DNA of 15,913 nt from a bacterium (GTDB lineage: Bacteria > Actinomycetota > Acidimicrobiia > UBA5794 > ZC4RG35). Below the pieces are notes generated by a model, which saw only the letters and a program-made list of their open reading frames with translations, ran no database searches and was not told the DNA's origin. Below are positions 7,814 to 15,569 of the stretch, piece after piece (the first letter of the stretch is position 1; each line of letters starts with the position of its first letter). The stretch is from contig JAPPKR010000181.1 in assembly GCA_028819835.1 (NCBI GenBank), positions 1-15,913 on the forward strand, given 5' to 3'. The translations under genes and the position numbers were made by a program.

Positions 7814-9547
7814 TTGTCAGCCCAAGTGAACGATGGCATCCGGTACGAACCGGACGAGCGTTGCTCTCCGTGGATGGCGGGTGTGGTGGGGATGCAGGGC
7901 GTGATGACGGTGCTGGCCATCATCGTGTTGATCACGGCCATCACGGTCCTGGCTGTCGGCCAGGACCCGGACACACTGGAATGGTCGGTCTTCGCAGCTC
8001 TGATCGTCTGCGGATTGGTTTGCGCTTTGCAGACCACCCGGTGGGGACGCCTGGGAGGGGGGCACATCCTGATCACGGGCGTCACGCCCAACTACATACC
8101 GGTCTCGGTCCTCGCGCTGGAGGTCGGCGGGCCGGCCACACTGGCTGGCCTGGTGGTTCTCTCCGGCCTCTTCTACCTGATAATCGCCAAGTGGCTGCCC
8201 CTGCTGCGCAAGGTCATCACGCCGGTTGTCTCCGGTACGGTGCTGATGTTGCTCGCCACCATGATCCTCCCCTTCCCGATAGATCGCCTCTCCGAAGTGC
8301 CGGAGGACGCAACCAGGGCCAGCGGCCTGGCGGTGGCGGCGGTGACGGTGGCGGCCGTAACGATCCTGTTCCTACGCGCCAAGGGGACCTGGAGACTGTG
8401 GTCTCTGCTGCTCGGGATTGCGGCCGGGTGCGCGGCAGCCGTGCCGTTCGGGCTTTATGAGTATGAAAAGGTGCTCTCCGCGCCTTGGTTCGGCGTCCCC
8501 GACGGCGGGTTGCCCGGAGTGGACCTCACTCTGAGCCCTGGAGCATGGGCGTTGCTGCCGATGTTTCTCATGGTCACCCTCGTGCAGGCCATCAAGAGCA
8601 TTGGCGACAACATGGCGGCCCAACAGGTGTCTTACCGGAGGCGCAGGTCGATCGACTTCCGCGCCATCCAGGGAGCGATTTACGCCAACGGGTTGGGAAT
8701 ACTGATGTCGGGCGTGGCAGGGATCCCTCCCACCGCCGCCTATTCCTCATCCACCGTCTCGCTCGTCCACGTCACCGGGGTGGCGGCTCGGCGGGTCGGG
8801 TACGCGATGGGGGCGATCCTGGTGGGACTGGCTCTGTTGCCCAAGGCGACGGCCGTTCTGGTCGCCATCCCCAATCCGGTCATGGGGGCGGTCGTGCTCT
8901 TCGTGACCGGGACCCTCTTCATGGAAGGTCTGCGCACCGTCTCCCAGGCCGGTCTCAGTCTGCAGAACGTCGTGATGGTGGGACTGTCGTATGCGGTGGG
9001 GGTCGGCATGCTGCAACACAATGTCCTGGAGGGAGTCTTGGAGAGTCCCTGGGACCTGCTATTGGGGGACGGGCTCACCCTGGGCGCGGTCACCGCAGTG
9101 GGACTGTCACTGTTCCTGAAGCTGAGCCGTGGCCGGCCCAAACGGCTCCGGACGGCTCTGGACGGATCGTCTTTCTCCTTGATCGACGGGTTTCTTCAGG
9201 ACCTGGCCTGCCAAAGGGGTTGGGACGCTCCTTCAACCCGGCGGTTGTGTTCGGCGGGGGAAGAAGCCTTAGCCAGCCTGTTGGCGCCCTCCAACCGGTA
9301 CCAGGACGGCAAGACGCCGCGGCTGATCCTCTTGGCCTACCCCGAAGGGGGAGCCATTGAACTGGAGTTCCTCACGGTTGTGGAGGAAGAGAACCTCCAA
9401 GACCGGTTGGCATATCTCGATGACGAGCTTCAGACATGGGACGAGAGGGAGATCTCCTTTCGGCTCCTGCGCCACTATGCCTCCGATTTCCGGCACCAGA
9501 AGTATCACGGGATGGACATCATCACCGTGAGAGTGGAGGGTTCCTGA
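7814..9547 (+). CDS. NCS2-like (xanthine/uracil permease family) membrane transporter with a C-terminal cytoplasmic domain
   Basis: 577 residues from a TTG start. Residues about 20-435 are a string of hydrophobic helices with family landmarks: a VTPNY segment, LPLLRKVITPVVSGTV, SIGDNMAA, a helix start GIPPTAAYSSST, VTGVAARRVGYAMG and AIPNPVMGAVVLFVTG. NCS2 proteins are cation-coupled importers of nucleobases or ascorbate. Two usual substrate-site features are altered: the Glu before xIGD is Lys261, and the QNxGxxxxTG signature reads STVSLVHVTG (313-322). The substrate is therefore uncertain. Residues about 438-577 are soluble, start with a basic stretch (RGRPKRLR) and include AGEEALASLL and ISFRLLRHYASDF. 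They resemble an anti-sigma (RsbW-like) ATPase fold without clear ATP-binding glycines; this is inference. The gap before it (126 bases) shows no clear promoter. It is convergent with the next gene. Confidence 0.8.
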   Translation: MSAQVNDGIRYEPDERCSPWMAGVVGMQGVMTVLAIIVLITAITVLAVGQDPDTLEWSVFAALIVCGLVCALQTTRWGRLGGGHILITGVTPNYIPVSVLALEVGGPATLAGLVVLSGLFYLIIAKWLPLLRKVITPVVSGTVLMLLATMILPFPIDRLSEVPEDATRASGLAVAAVTVAAVTILFLRAKGTWRLWSLLLGIAAGCAAAVPFGLYEYEKVLSAPWFGVPDGGLPGVDLTLSPGAWALLPMFLMVTLVQAIKSIGDNMAAQQVSYRRRRSIDFRAIQGAIYANGLGILMSGVAGIPPTAAYSSSTVSLVHVTGVAARRVGYAMGAILVGLALLPKATAVLVAIPNPVMGAVVLFVTGTLFMEGLRTVSQAGLSLQNVVMVGLSYAVGVGMLQHNVLEGVLESPWDLLLGDGLTLGAVTAVGLSLFLKLSRGRPKRLRTALDGSSFSLIDGFLQDLACQRGWDAPSTRRLCSAGEEALASLLAPSNRYQDGKTPRLILLAYPEGGAIELEFLTVVEEENLQDRLAYLDDELQTWDEREISFRLLRHYASDFRHQKYHGMDIITVRVEGS

Positions 9548-9588
9548 GAAAAGTCCCGGTTCCCCTGATCCGCTGATCGAGCGAGGTG

Positions 9589-10497
9589 TCAGCCTTCCAG
9601 GATGTCGTCGATGAACTCCCGCAGCGCCGCGGCGCATTCCTCAGGTTCTTCAAGTTGAAGGAAGTGGGTGGCTTCGGGTAGGAAGTCGTAGTCGACGGTC
9701 AGGATGTCGCTCAGATCGAGAGTGGGGAGGTAGGAGAAGGGAAGCGTGGGATCTGCGCCCATGACTTTGGTGGGCGACGCCAGGGTGTCGAAGTCAACCA
9801 TCACCGAGAAGACGCCTGCGTACTCGACGATCCGGGCCTCGTATTCCTTGGGACATCTCAATTCGTAGCCCTGCTGACCCTCGCTTTCTCGCAGGGTCGC
9901 CCTGGCCATCAGGTCGAGCACGCCAGGGACCACGCGAGAGAACAACGGGACGAATCCGAGGAGGAAGGAAAAGTCCTCTCGGGTGGAAAACCGCTCCGCG
10001 CGCCGCCGGGTGAGCGTAGCGGTGCGGGTGGCGGCCTCCTCCATCTGCTGGTAGCTTCTGCCCGGCTTGCAGAGGGGGGGATCGAACAGGAAGCGCCCCG
10101 CAAATCCGCTTCCCCTGGTGGGCGACAGCAGCGAGATCAGGGCCGAGATCGAATGGAATACGCCAATCTTCGGCTTGTCGCCGAAGTACTGGTCGATGGC
10201 CTCCATTGTGCGATCGTGGTCATCGACGAAGGTCGGCATGTTGTGCGTTTCGAGGGGGCTGACCTCGTTCCAACCATGGTCCCTGAGGTCGTAGACGATC
10301 AGGTCGTAATCGTCGAGCAATAGAGACCAGAACGGGTAGTAGAGATCTATGGCCAATCCATTCCCGTGGGTGAGAACCAACCTGGGTCCATCCGGGTTCC
10401 CATGACGGCGCAACGCAATCTTGGTCCCGTCTCCCATCAACGCCTGGCGTGTGGCGGAGGGTTCGGGAATCTCCCACGTGGCTTCCTGAGCAGTCAA
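9589..10497 (-). CDS. Alpha/beta hydrolase-fold protein
   Basis: 302 residues from a TTG start. That is the only upstream choice, since an in-frame stop lies two codons further up; ATG 10437 (Met21) is an alternative but would cut into the first strand. Fold landmarks are the oxyanion-hole motif THGNG (43-47), YDLRDHG (69-75), the nucleophile elbow GVFHSISAL (Ser116, with Ser rather than Gly as the final small residue), Asp249 (MGADP) and His278 (EATHF). These make a plausible Ser-Asp-His triad; a helical lid lies at about 140-210. The substrate cannot be read from the sequence. It starts 8 bases after the sdhB stop on the same strand, so it is probably co-transcribed with sdhCAB. It has no signal peptide, so it is likely cytoplasmic. 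Confidence 0.85.
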   Translation of the reverse strand: MTAQEATWEIPEPSATRQALMGDGTKIALRRHGNPDGPRLVLTHGNGLAIDLYYPFWSLLLDDYDLIVYDLRDHGWNEVSPLETHNMPTFVDDHDRTMEAIDQYFGDKPKIGVFHSISALISLLSPTRGSGFAGRFLFDPPLCKPGRSYQQMEEAATRTATLTRRRAERFSTREDFSFLLGFVPLFSRVVPGVLDLMARATLRESEGQQGYELRCPKEYEARIVEYAGVFSVMVDFDTLASPTKVMGADPTLPFSYLPTLDLSDILTVDYDFLPEATHFLQLEEPEECAAALREFIDDILEG

Positions 10498-10505
10498 GGT
10501 CTAAG

Positions 10506-11258
10506 TCAGGCCCTTCCGCGGTTCGTGAGTTTGGCCTTCACGTAATCGCGGTTCATCATGGCGATGAAGTCGATAGAGATCTGTTTGGGGCAGGCCGCTT
10601 CGCACTCTCCGTGGTTGGTGCAGGATCCGAAGAACCGCTCCATGGTGTCCACCATGCGCTCGGTCCGGACGTACCGTTCCGCACTTCCCTGGGGAAGCAG
10701 GTTGAGGTGAGAGGCTTTAGCGGCGGTGAACAGTTGCGCGGCGGAGTTGGGACAGGCTGCCACACATGCGCCGCACCCGATGCACGCCGCGGCATCGAAA
10801 GCGGTCTCGGCCGTCTCCTTGGGAACCGGGGTCAGGTTGGCTTCCGGGGCGGAACCGGTGGCGACCGTGATGAAACCGCCCGCTTCGATGATCCGGTCGA
10901 AAGCGGACCTGTCGACCACCAGGTCGCGAATGACTTCGAATGCGGTTGCCCGCCACGGTTCGACGGTGATGGTGTCGCCGTCCCGGAAGCTCCTCATATG
11001 GAGTTGGCAGGTTGCCGTGGCCGCCTGCGGGCCGTGAGCCCGACCGTTGATCATCACCCCGCAGGCGCCGCAAATCCCCTCCCTGCAGTCCGAATCGAAG
11101 GCGATGGGCTCCAGTCCCTCCAGTGTGAGTCGTTCGTTCAATACGTCCAGCATTTCCAGGAAGGACATGTCCGTCGACACGTCGGAGACCTGGTAGGTCT
11201 CGAACCCGCCTTCGTCAGACGGGCCCGCCTGGCGCCATGCCCTCAGCGTGATGTTCAT
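10506..11258 (-). CDS. sdhB: Succinate dehydrogenase/fumarate reductase iron-sulfur subunit
   Basis: 250 residues, normal for SdhB. It carries electrons from the flavoprotein to the quinone site through three clusters. The [2Fe-2S] ligands are Cys58, Cys63, Cys66 and Cys84 ([10 protein letters not shown], then ATCQLH). The second domain has [12 protein letters not shown] (Cys159, 162, 165, 169) and [13 protein letters not shown] (Cys213, 219, 223), supplying the [4Fe-4S] and [3Fe-4S] clusters. The ATG overlaps the stop of the flavoprotein gene (ATGA), which suggests translational coupling. The clusters and gene order fit succinate:menaquinone oxidoreductases; direction in the cell (succinate oxidation or fumarate reduction) cannot be decided from sequence. 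Confidence 0.95.
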   Translation of the reverse strand: MNITLRAWRQAGPSDEGGFETYQVSDVSTDMSFLEMLDVLNERLTLEGLEPIAFDSDCREGICGACGVMINGRAHGPQAATATCQLHMRSFRDGDTITVEPWRATAFEVIRDLVVDRSAFDRIIEAGGFITVATGSAPEANLTPVPKETAETAFDAAACIGCGACVAACPNSAAQLFTAAKASHLNLLPQGSAERYVRTERMVDTMERFFGSCTNHGECEAACPKQISIDFIAMMNRDYVKAKLTNRGRA

Positions 11259-13180
11259 TTGTAGCTCCGGGTGGTTTGCTGCACGTTTTCAAACGCCAGA
11301 GGCTCTTCCTGCAACGAGGGCCGGGTGGGGTCGCCTGTCCAGAACCACGCCGACACCGTCGTGAACTGTTCATCGTCGCGGACCGCTTCGCCCTGAGGAG
11401 TCTGGTGCTCCTCCCGGAAATGGCCGCCGCACGACTCCTCCCTGTGCCGGGCATCCACGCACATGGCCATCGCCAACTCGAAGAAGTCCTCCAGACGGGC
11501 GGCCTTCTCCAGCGTCTGGTTGAGGCTTTCCCCGTCACCGGGGACCCGGGCTTCATTCTGGAACTCCTCATAGAGATCCGGCAGGTAGGCCAACGCCCGG
11601 CCCAGGCCCTCCTCGCTTCGGGACATGCCGCACTCGTCCCATACCACCCTGCCCAGTTGACGGTGAAAGTCGTCGACCGTGCGGCTGCCATTCATCGAAA
11701 GCAGTCCGGCGATCCGCTCCCGGAGTTCTGCCTCGGTGCGGGCGAATGCCTCGTCCGAGGTGGGCACAGGGGCTTCATTCAGGAATCCCGCCACATAGTC
11801 GCCGATGGTGTAGGGGAGCACGAAGTATCCGTCGGCCAGTCCCTGCATGAGGGCGGAAGCCCCCAACCGGTTGGCGCCGTGGTCCGAGAAGTTGGCTTCA
11901 CCCAGAGCGTACAGTCCGGGGATGGTGGTCATCAGGTTGTAGTCCACCCACAACCCGCCCATGGTGTAGTGGGGAGCGGGGTAGATCCGCATCGGGTCCT
12001 GGTAGGGATCCTCATCGGTGATCCGGTTGTACATCTCCATCAGGTTGTCGTAGCGAGCGACGATGGCTTCGCGGCCGAGCCGGGCGATCGCATCCTGAAA
12101 GTCCAGGTAAACGCCGTTCTTCCTTTCTCCCACCCCATGGCCTGCGTCGACCATGCGCTTGGCTGCCCGGGAAGCCACGTCTCTGGGAACCAGGTTCCCG
12201 AACGCCGGATAGGTCCTCTCCAGGTAGTAGTCCCGATCACTCTCGGGGATCTGTCGGGGCGGCCGATCGTCATCGGGGGAGGCGGGCACCCACACCCGTC
12301 CGTCGTTGCGCAGCGACTCCGACATCAGGGTCAACTTGGACTGGAAGTCCTCGGCGGCCGGTATGCAGGTGGGATGGATCTGGGTGAAACAAGGATTGGC
12401 GAAGGCTGCTCCCCGGCGATGGGCTCGCCATATGGCCGTGGCGTTGCAGGTCATTGCATTGGTGGACAGGTAATAGACATTGGAGTAACCGCCGGTGCAC
12501 AGGACCACCGCATGGGCCGAGTGGGAGGTGATCTCGCCGGTGAGGAGGTCCCTCACCACGACTCCGACGGCCTGCCCCTCCTTCAGGACCACGTCCATGA
12601 ACTCGGTGCGCACCCACAGTCTCACCGTGCCCAGTCCCACCTGTCGCGCCAAGGCCTGGTAGGCCCCCAGCAGCAGTTGCTGGCCGGTCTGGCCCCGGGA
12701 GTAGAAGGTACGCGCCACCTGGGCGCCGCCGAAGGAGCGGTTGTCCAGAAGCCCGCCGTACTCCCGGGCGAACGGAACACCCTGAGCCGTCGCTTGGTCG
12801 ATGATGTTGAGCGAGAGTTGCGCCAACCGGTAGACATTGGCCTCGCGGGAGCGGAAGTCTCCGCCCTTGATGGTGTCGTAGAAGAGCCGGTCCACCGAAT
12901 CTCCATCGTTTCGATAGTTCTTGGCGGCGTTGATGCCGCCCTGGGCGGCGATGGAGTGGGCCCGGCGGGGGGTGTCATGAAAGGTGAAGGCGTCGACCTG
13001 ATAGCCGAGTTCGGCCAATGTGGCGGCGGCCGAGGCGCCCGCCAGGCCGGTTCCGATCACGATGATCTTGAAATGCCGCTTGTTGGCGGGGTTGACCAGC
13101 TTGAGGGAGAAGCGGTGATTGTCCCACGCGTCGGCGAGGGGCCCTGGTGGGGTCTTCGCTTCCAACCGGACCGTGCTCAT
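11255..13180 (-). CDS. sdhA: Succinate dehydrogenase/fumarate reductase flavoprotein subunit
   Basis: 641 residues from ATG 13180. The frame stays open for 84 more codons upstream, but those lie over sdhC; the ATGA overlap with sdhC and the conserved N-terminus fix the start. Visible features are the FAD-binding [10 protein letters not shown] (43-52), the covalent-FAD histidine at position 75 in [14 protein letters not shown], the substrate-site segment TQIHPTCIP, and the capping-domain to FAD-domain sequence [15 protein letters not shown] and [16 protein letters not shown]. Together with SdhB it oxidises succinate to fumarate on the inner face of the membrane. The form ([14 protein letters not shown], about 640 residues) is that of enzymes paired with a single cytochrome b subunit rather than the E. 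coli type with SdhC and SdhD. Confidence 0.95.
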   Translation of the reverse strand: MSTVRLEAKTPPGPLADAWDNHRFSLKLVNPANKRHFKIIVIGTGLAGASAAATLAELGYQVDAFTFHDTPRRAHSIAAQGGINAAKNYRNDGDSVDRLFYDTIKGGDFRSREANVYRLAQLSLNIIDQATAQGVPFAREYGGLLDNRSFGGAQVARTFYSRGQTGQQLLLGAYQALARQVGLGTVRLWVRTEFMDVVLKEGQAVGVVVRDLLTGEITSHSAHAVVLCTGGYSNVYYLSTNAMTCNATAIWRAHRRGAAFANPCFTQIHPTCIPAAEDFQSKLTLMSESLRNDGRVWVPASPDDDRPPRQIPESDRDYYLERTYPAFGNLVPRDVASRAAKRMVDAGHGVGERKNGVYLDFQDAIARLGREAIVARYDNLMEMYNRITDEDPYQDPMRIYPAPHYTMGGLWVDYNLMTTIPGLYALGEANFSDHGANRLGASALMQGLADGYFVLPYTIGDYVAGFLNEAPVPTSDEAFARTEAELRERIAGLLSMNGSRTVDDFHRQLGRVVWDECGMSRSEEGLGRALAYLPDLYEEFQNEARVPGDGESLNQTLEKAARLEDFFELAMAMCVDARHREESCGGHFREEHQTPQGEAVRDDEQFTTVSAWFWTGDPTRPSLQEEPLAFENVQQTTRSYK

Positions 13181-13851
13181 CCCACCCACCCGGTCCAGAC
13201 CGCGATCGGTATGCTGACGTTGCCGATCACGATCACCGCGGAGAAAGCCTGCGCGAACCAGCGTCGCCAGCGGTTGTAGGAGGGATGGGCCAGTCCCAGG
13301 CTTTGGAAGAGCGACCACGCGCCGTGGTAGATGTGGATGCCCAACAGCAGATTTGCAACTATGTACAAGACTGCCACTCCTCCCCGAGAGAGGGAGGCCA
13401 CAAGGTTGGCCTCCACCGCCCCGGCAGTCCATCCCTCAGGCGCCACGGGAGTCACCCCCCAGGTCAGATCGGCGAGATGCCACAACAGGAAAGCCGCCAC
13501 GATCACGCCGCTCCATCGCATGGTGCGGGAGGCGTAGCTCGCCACCGCCATGTCGCGGGGACCCTGATAGGCGGCATTGGCGCGTCGATTCAGCAAGGTC
13601 AGGCTGGCCGCGGCATGGATGTGCAGCAGAAAGGCGATCACCAACCCGGTCCGCATCAGCCAGAGGGTGACGGTCTTGGGAAGGAGCGGATAAAGCAGTT
13701 CCCTCAGGAAGTGGGCGTAGGAATCCAGCTGCCCTTCACCCAGATAGACCTTGAGGTTGCCGATCATGTGGGCCAGCACGAACCCCAGGAGGGCGATGCC
13801 GGTGACGGCCATGACCCACTTTTTCCCGACAGCCGAGCGGTAGAACTCCAT
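13177..13851 (-). CDS. sdhC: Succinate dehydrogenase cytochrome b subunit (b558 family, five membrane helices)
   Basis: 224 residues from ATG 13851, beginning [18 protein letters not shown], which matches where family members start. The frame extends to a TTG at 13896 (15 more residues, Arg/Pro/Ser-rich), a possible alternative; neither has a strong ribosome site. Five hydrophobic helices are visible at about 12-32, 64-86, 113-131, 157-178 and 199-220. His28, His79, His125 and His173 or His176 lie in helices, as expected for two b hemes. It anchors SdhA and SdhB and passes electrons to quinone. No sdhD gene is present, in keeping with the one-anchor, two-heme type. It is the first gene of the operon and overlaps sdhA by four bases. 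Confidence 0.9.
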   Translation of the reverse strand: MEFYRSAVGKKWVMAVTGIALLGFVLAHMIGNLKVYLGEGQLDSYAHFLRELLYPLLPKTVTLWLMRTGLVIAFLLHIHAAASLTLLNRRANAAYQGPRDMAVASYASRTMRWSGVIVAAFLLWHLADLTWGVTPVAPEGWTAGAVEANLVASLSRGGVAVLYIVANLLLGIHIYHGAWSLFQSLGLAHPSYNRWRRWFAQAFSAVIVIGNVSIPIAVWTGWVG

Positions 13852-13926
13852 CGGCCAGGGACGGCGTCGAGAGGTTGAAACGGAGGCGGGCGTCAAGGGA
13901 CTCGTTCAGGCATCGACTGCCCAAAG

Positions 13927-13932
13927 ATTGTA
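13927..13932 (-). promoter_or_regulatory. Possible -10 element of the sdhCAB operon
   Basis: Read on the minus strand, TACAAT lies about 75 bases before ATG 13851, within the divergent intergenic region. No good -35 is seen at the right distance. A start point near 13920 would put the TTG at 13896 about 24 bases into the message and the ATG about 70 bases in. An AAAAAGGAGG stretch at 13959-13968 on this strand has no in-frame start after it. Confidence 0.3.
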
Positions 13933-13971
13933 AACGTTCCGGACACAGTGCGCCGCAGCCTCCTTTTTCAT

Positions 13972-14000
13972 TTGACAATGTCCCGCTCCCTGTCTATAGT
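13972..14000 (+). promoter_or_regulatory. Near-consensus vegetative promoter for whiB
   Basis: TTGACA at 13972-13977 and TATAGT at 13995-14000 are separated by exactly 17 bases. This is an almost perfect sigma-70/SigA-type promoter and unusually strong-looking for a GC-rich genome. Transcription should start near 14007, leaving a leader of about 65 bases before ATG 14072. Confidence 0.82.
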
Positions 14001-14008
14001 CGCATGAT

Positions 14009-14027
14009 TGTAATTACATGGATGTAA
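14009..14027 (+). promoter_or_regulatory. Two overlapping palindromes at the predicted whiB transcription start (candidate operator)
   Basis: TGTAATTACA (14009-14018) is a perfect 10-base palindrome. TTACATGGATGTAA (14014-14027) has perfect 6-base arms around GG and shares TTACA with the first. The result is three alternating TGTAA/TTACA half-sites starting about two bases after the predicted start point. A dimeric regulator bound here would block the promoter or control escape from it. The regulator is not identifiable from the sequence. Confidence 0.55.
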
Positions 14028-14071
14028 CGACCGGGCGGCGGGCGGCCTGGTTTTGGAGATAAGGACGGAAG

Positions 14072-14347
14072 ATGCGACGGAGCTTGATAGATGCGATGGC
14101 CAACGATCAATTGGGCTGGCAGAACTATGCCAACTGCCTGGGAGCGGATACCGATTTGTTCTTTCCCGAGCGGGGGTCCTCCACCCGCAAGGCCAAGGCG
14201 ATCTGTGGGGAGTGCGAGGTGAAGATCGAATGCCTGGACTTCGCGCTGGACAACGGTGAGCGTTTTGGAATCTGGGGAGGGTTGTCGGAGCGGGAGCGTC
14301 GCCGGGTCCGGCACGAGCGGTCGAGGAGGACGGCGGTAGCCTCCTGA
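14072..14347 (+). CDS. whiB: WhiB-family iron-sulfur transcriptional regulator (WhiB2/WhmD-like)
   Basis: 91 residues with the four cluster-binding cysteines of the family at 22, 45, 48 and 54 (C...CxxCx5C). The segment FFPERGSSTRKAK comes before the CxxC, and ERFGIWGGLSERERR follows, containing the G[VI]WGG turn and the basic C-terminal tail that contacts DNA or sigma factor. These features are closest, from memory, to WhiB2/WhmD, which controls cell division and sporulation septation in model actinobacteria. WhiB proteins bind an O2- and NO-sensitive [4Fe-4S] cluster and act with the primary sigma factor. ATG 14072 follows a purine-rich GGAGATAAGGA stretch. A strong promoter and a palindromic site lie upstream. 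The family is almost exclusive to Actinobacteria and their phages, which is the main evidence for the host group. Confidence 0.95.
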   Translation: MRRSLIDAMANDQLGWQNYANCLGADTDLFFPERGSSTRKAKAICGECEVKIECLDFALDNGERFGIWGGLSERERRRVRHERSRRTAVAS

Positions 14348-14409
14348 GATCTCCCTACAATGGAGAGGCCGAGAACTAGGGAGTAATTCTGGGACTGTTC
14401 GGTTATGCC

Positions 14410-15294
14410 GTGCTCCTGCTGGCGTTGGCAGGCCTCATCATCCTGATTGTCAAGGTGGTTCGTCGCGTCCGTCCCCGCTCCTCCTCCCAACCCGAGCCGG
14501 ATCCCCTGGCGCCGGTCCCAAACCTTCAGGACCTATCGGTGTCCGGAGATGCGATCCAGGTCACCTTCGGGGTGCCGATGGTCGAGGACGACCCGATCCT
14601 CGCCGACCTGCTGTGCTACTACGCCCTGGAGGCTGTGCGGCGCGCCCGCCAGACCCTTCCCCTGGAAGGCTTGCACAGGGTTGAGGTCTTCGTCGTCCAC
14701 AAGGACCAGTCGAAACGAGTCGGGAGTGTGGACTTCGACGAGCCGGGCAAGCTTCCCGAGAACTTCCCCGTCCCCGAGATCGTGGGGCTTTCAGAGGCCA
14801 CCCGAGATCCGCTGGACAGCGACTTCGTGGCGGCCGGAGCCTCCGCTACGCCGGCCCCGCCGGCCGAGGGGGAGGGACTGGCGCCTCTGGCGGTGTTTCT
14901 GACCATCCCGGCCAAGGTGGAGGCTGCCCTCCGCCTCCAGGGCGTAGATCCTCAGAACATGACCGCCGGGGCGTTGGTGCGCGCCATTCTGGCCTTGCGC
15001 GGTTACACGGTGTCACCGGGTCCGGATTCGGTGACCTTCCACGCACGCAAGGGCGCCGCCACCGTGATGGTGAGGGAGATCCCACACCTGGCGAATGGGC
15101 ATCCTGAGCTCACGGAGAGCGACATGCGCCGCTTCGTCATGGACATGGCAGGCTCCCGCATGGCCCGCGGGATGCTGGTTACGGAGAAATATGGGCCCTT
15201 TTCCGTCTACGAGTGGGAACGCCGAGACCCCCGGATCCGGTTTGTCACCAGGGAGCGGCTCCAGAAAGCCATCGATGCGCTAGCCTTGGGTTAA
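14410..15294 (+). CDS. Membrane-anchored protein of unknown function with possible degenerate Mrr/restriction-endonuclease-like C-terminal domain
   Basis: 294 residues from GTG 14410. The GTG has no ribosome site. The frame is open back to a TAG at 14377, and AGGGAG (14378-14383) lies before ATT 14386 and CTG 14389, so a longer N-terminus (adding LGLFGYA) from a non-standard start is possible. One membrane helix (about 1-17) followed by VRRVRPR predicts an N-out, cytoplasmic-C topology. A low-complexity Ala/Pro linker (about 141-157) separates two soluble parts. The C-terminal part has GYTVSPGPDSVTFHA (198-212), VMVREIPH (219-226), RGMLVTEKYGPFSVYEWE (253-270) and RFVTRERLQKAI. This order resembles Mrr-like nuclease folds, where a Val-Thr strand and a final 'L' helix follow the active site, but a clear D...ExK site is missing. 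The function is unknown. It lies between whiB and tatA, probably as one transcript. Confidence 0.75.
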   Translation: MLLLALAGLIILIVKVVRRVRPRSSSQPEPDPLAPVPNLQDLSVSGDAIQVTFGVPMVEDDPILADLLCYYALEAVRRARQTLPLEGLHRVEVFVVHKDQSKRVGSVDFDEPGKLPENFPVPEIVGLSEATRDPLDSDFVAAGASATPAPPAEGEGLAPLAVFLTIPAKVEAALRLQGVDPQNMTAGALVRAILALRGYTVSPGPDSVTFHARKGAATVMVREIPHLANGHPELTESDMRRFVMDMAGSRMARGMLVTEKYGPFSVYEWERRDPRIRFVTRERLQKAIDALALG

Positions 15295-15326
15295 CTGCTC
15301 CGCACCCCGGCGGTGCAAGAGACCAC

Positions 15327-15333
15327 AAAGGAG
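15327..15333 (+). promoter_or_regulatory. Ribosome binding site selecting the TTG start of tatA
   Basis: AAAGGAG lies six bases before TTG 15340. A GTG at 15313 is in frame but places this site inside the coding region and adds nine residues (QETTKEKT) not seen in TatA proteins, so TTG 15340 is preferred. Confidence 0.75.
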
Positions 15334-15339
15334 AAGACG

Positions 15340-15531
15340 TTGTTCGGGCTGAAACCCTTGGAACTTGGGATAATTGTTCTGATACTGCTGCTCCTGTTCG
15401 GCGCCTCCAAGCTTCCCAAGCTGGCGCGGTCGTTGGGATCATCTGCCCGCGAGTTCCGCAAGGGGGTTGAAGAAGGCAAAGCCGAAGAAGCCGCCGCCGC
15501 AGCGGACGCGGACGCCGCCGAGGAGTCCTAG
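15340..15531 (+). CDS. tatA: Sec-independent (Tat) translocase subunit TatA/E
   Basis: 63 residues from TTG 15340. It starts FGLKPLELGIIVLILLLLFG, the short TatA membrane helix (about 5-20) followed by the FG hinge, then the amphipathic helix ASKLPKLARSLGSSAREFRKG and an acidic Ala/Glu-rich tail (EEAAAAADADAAEES). TatA oligomers form the pore through which folded proteins with twin-arginine signals cross the cytoplasmic membrane. TatB and TatC are not in this window. It follows the unknown membrane protein by 45 bases on the same strand and ends 38 bases before a convergent gene. I see no hairpin-plus-T-tract terminator in that gap. Confidence 0.93.
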   Translation: MFGLKPLELGIIVLILLLLFGASKLPKLARSLGSSAREFRKGVEEGKAEEAAAAADADAAEES

Positions 15532-15569
15532 GAATAAGCCAAGGCGGGGTTCCGAGGGGAGGCGGCTGA

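Noticed and set aside
11276..13279. Open frame of 667 codons on the + strand opposite sdhA
   Set aside because: It is antisense to a certain gene, has no recognisable domain, is rich in Gly/Val/His as expected from reverse GC-rich codons, and lacks a ribosome site.
14350..14366. Short dyad TCTCC-N7-GGAGA after whiB, and a TACAAT inside it
   Set aside because: A five-base stem without a T-tract is too weak for a terminator, and the TACAAT has no -35 partner.
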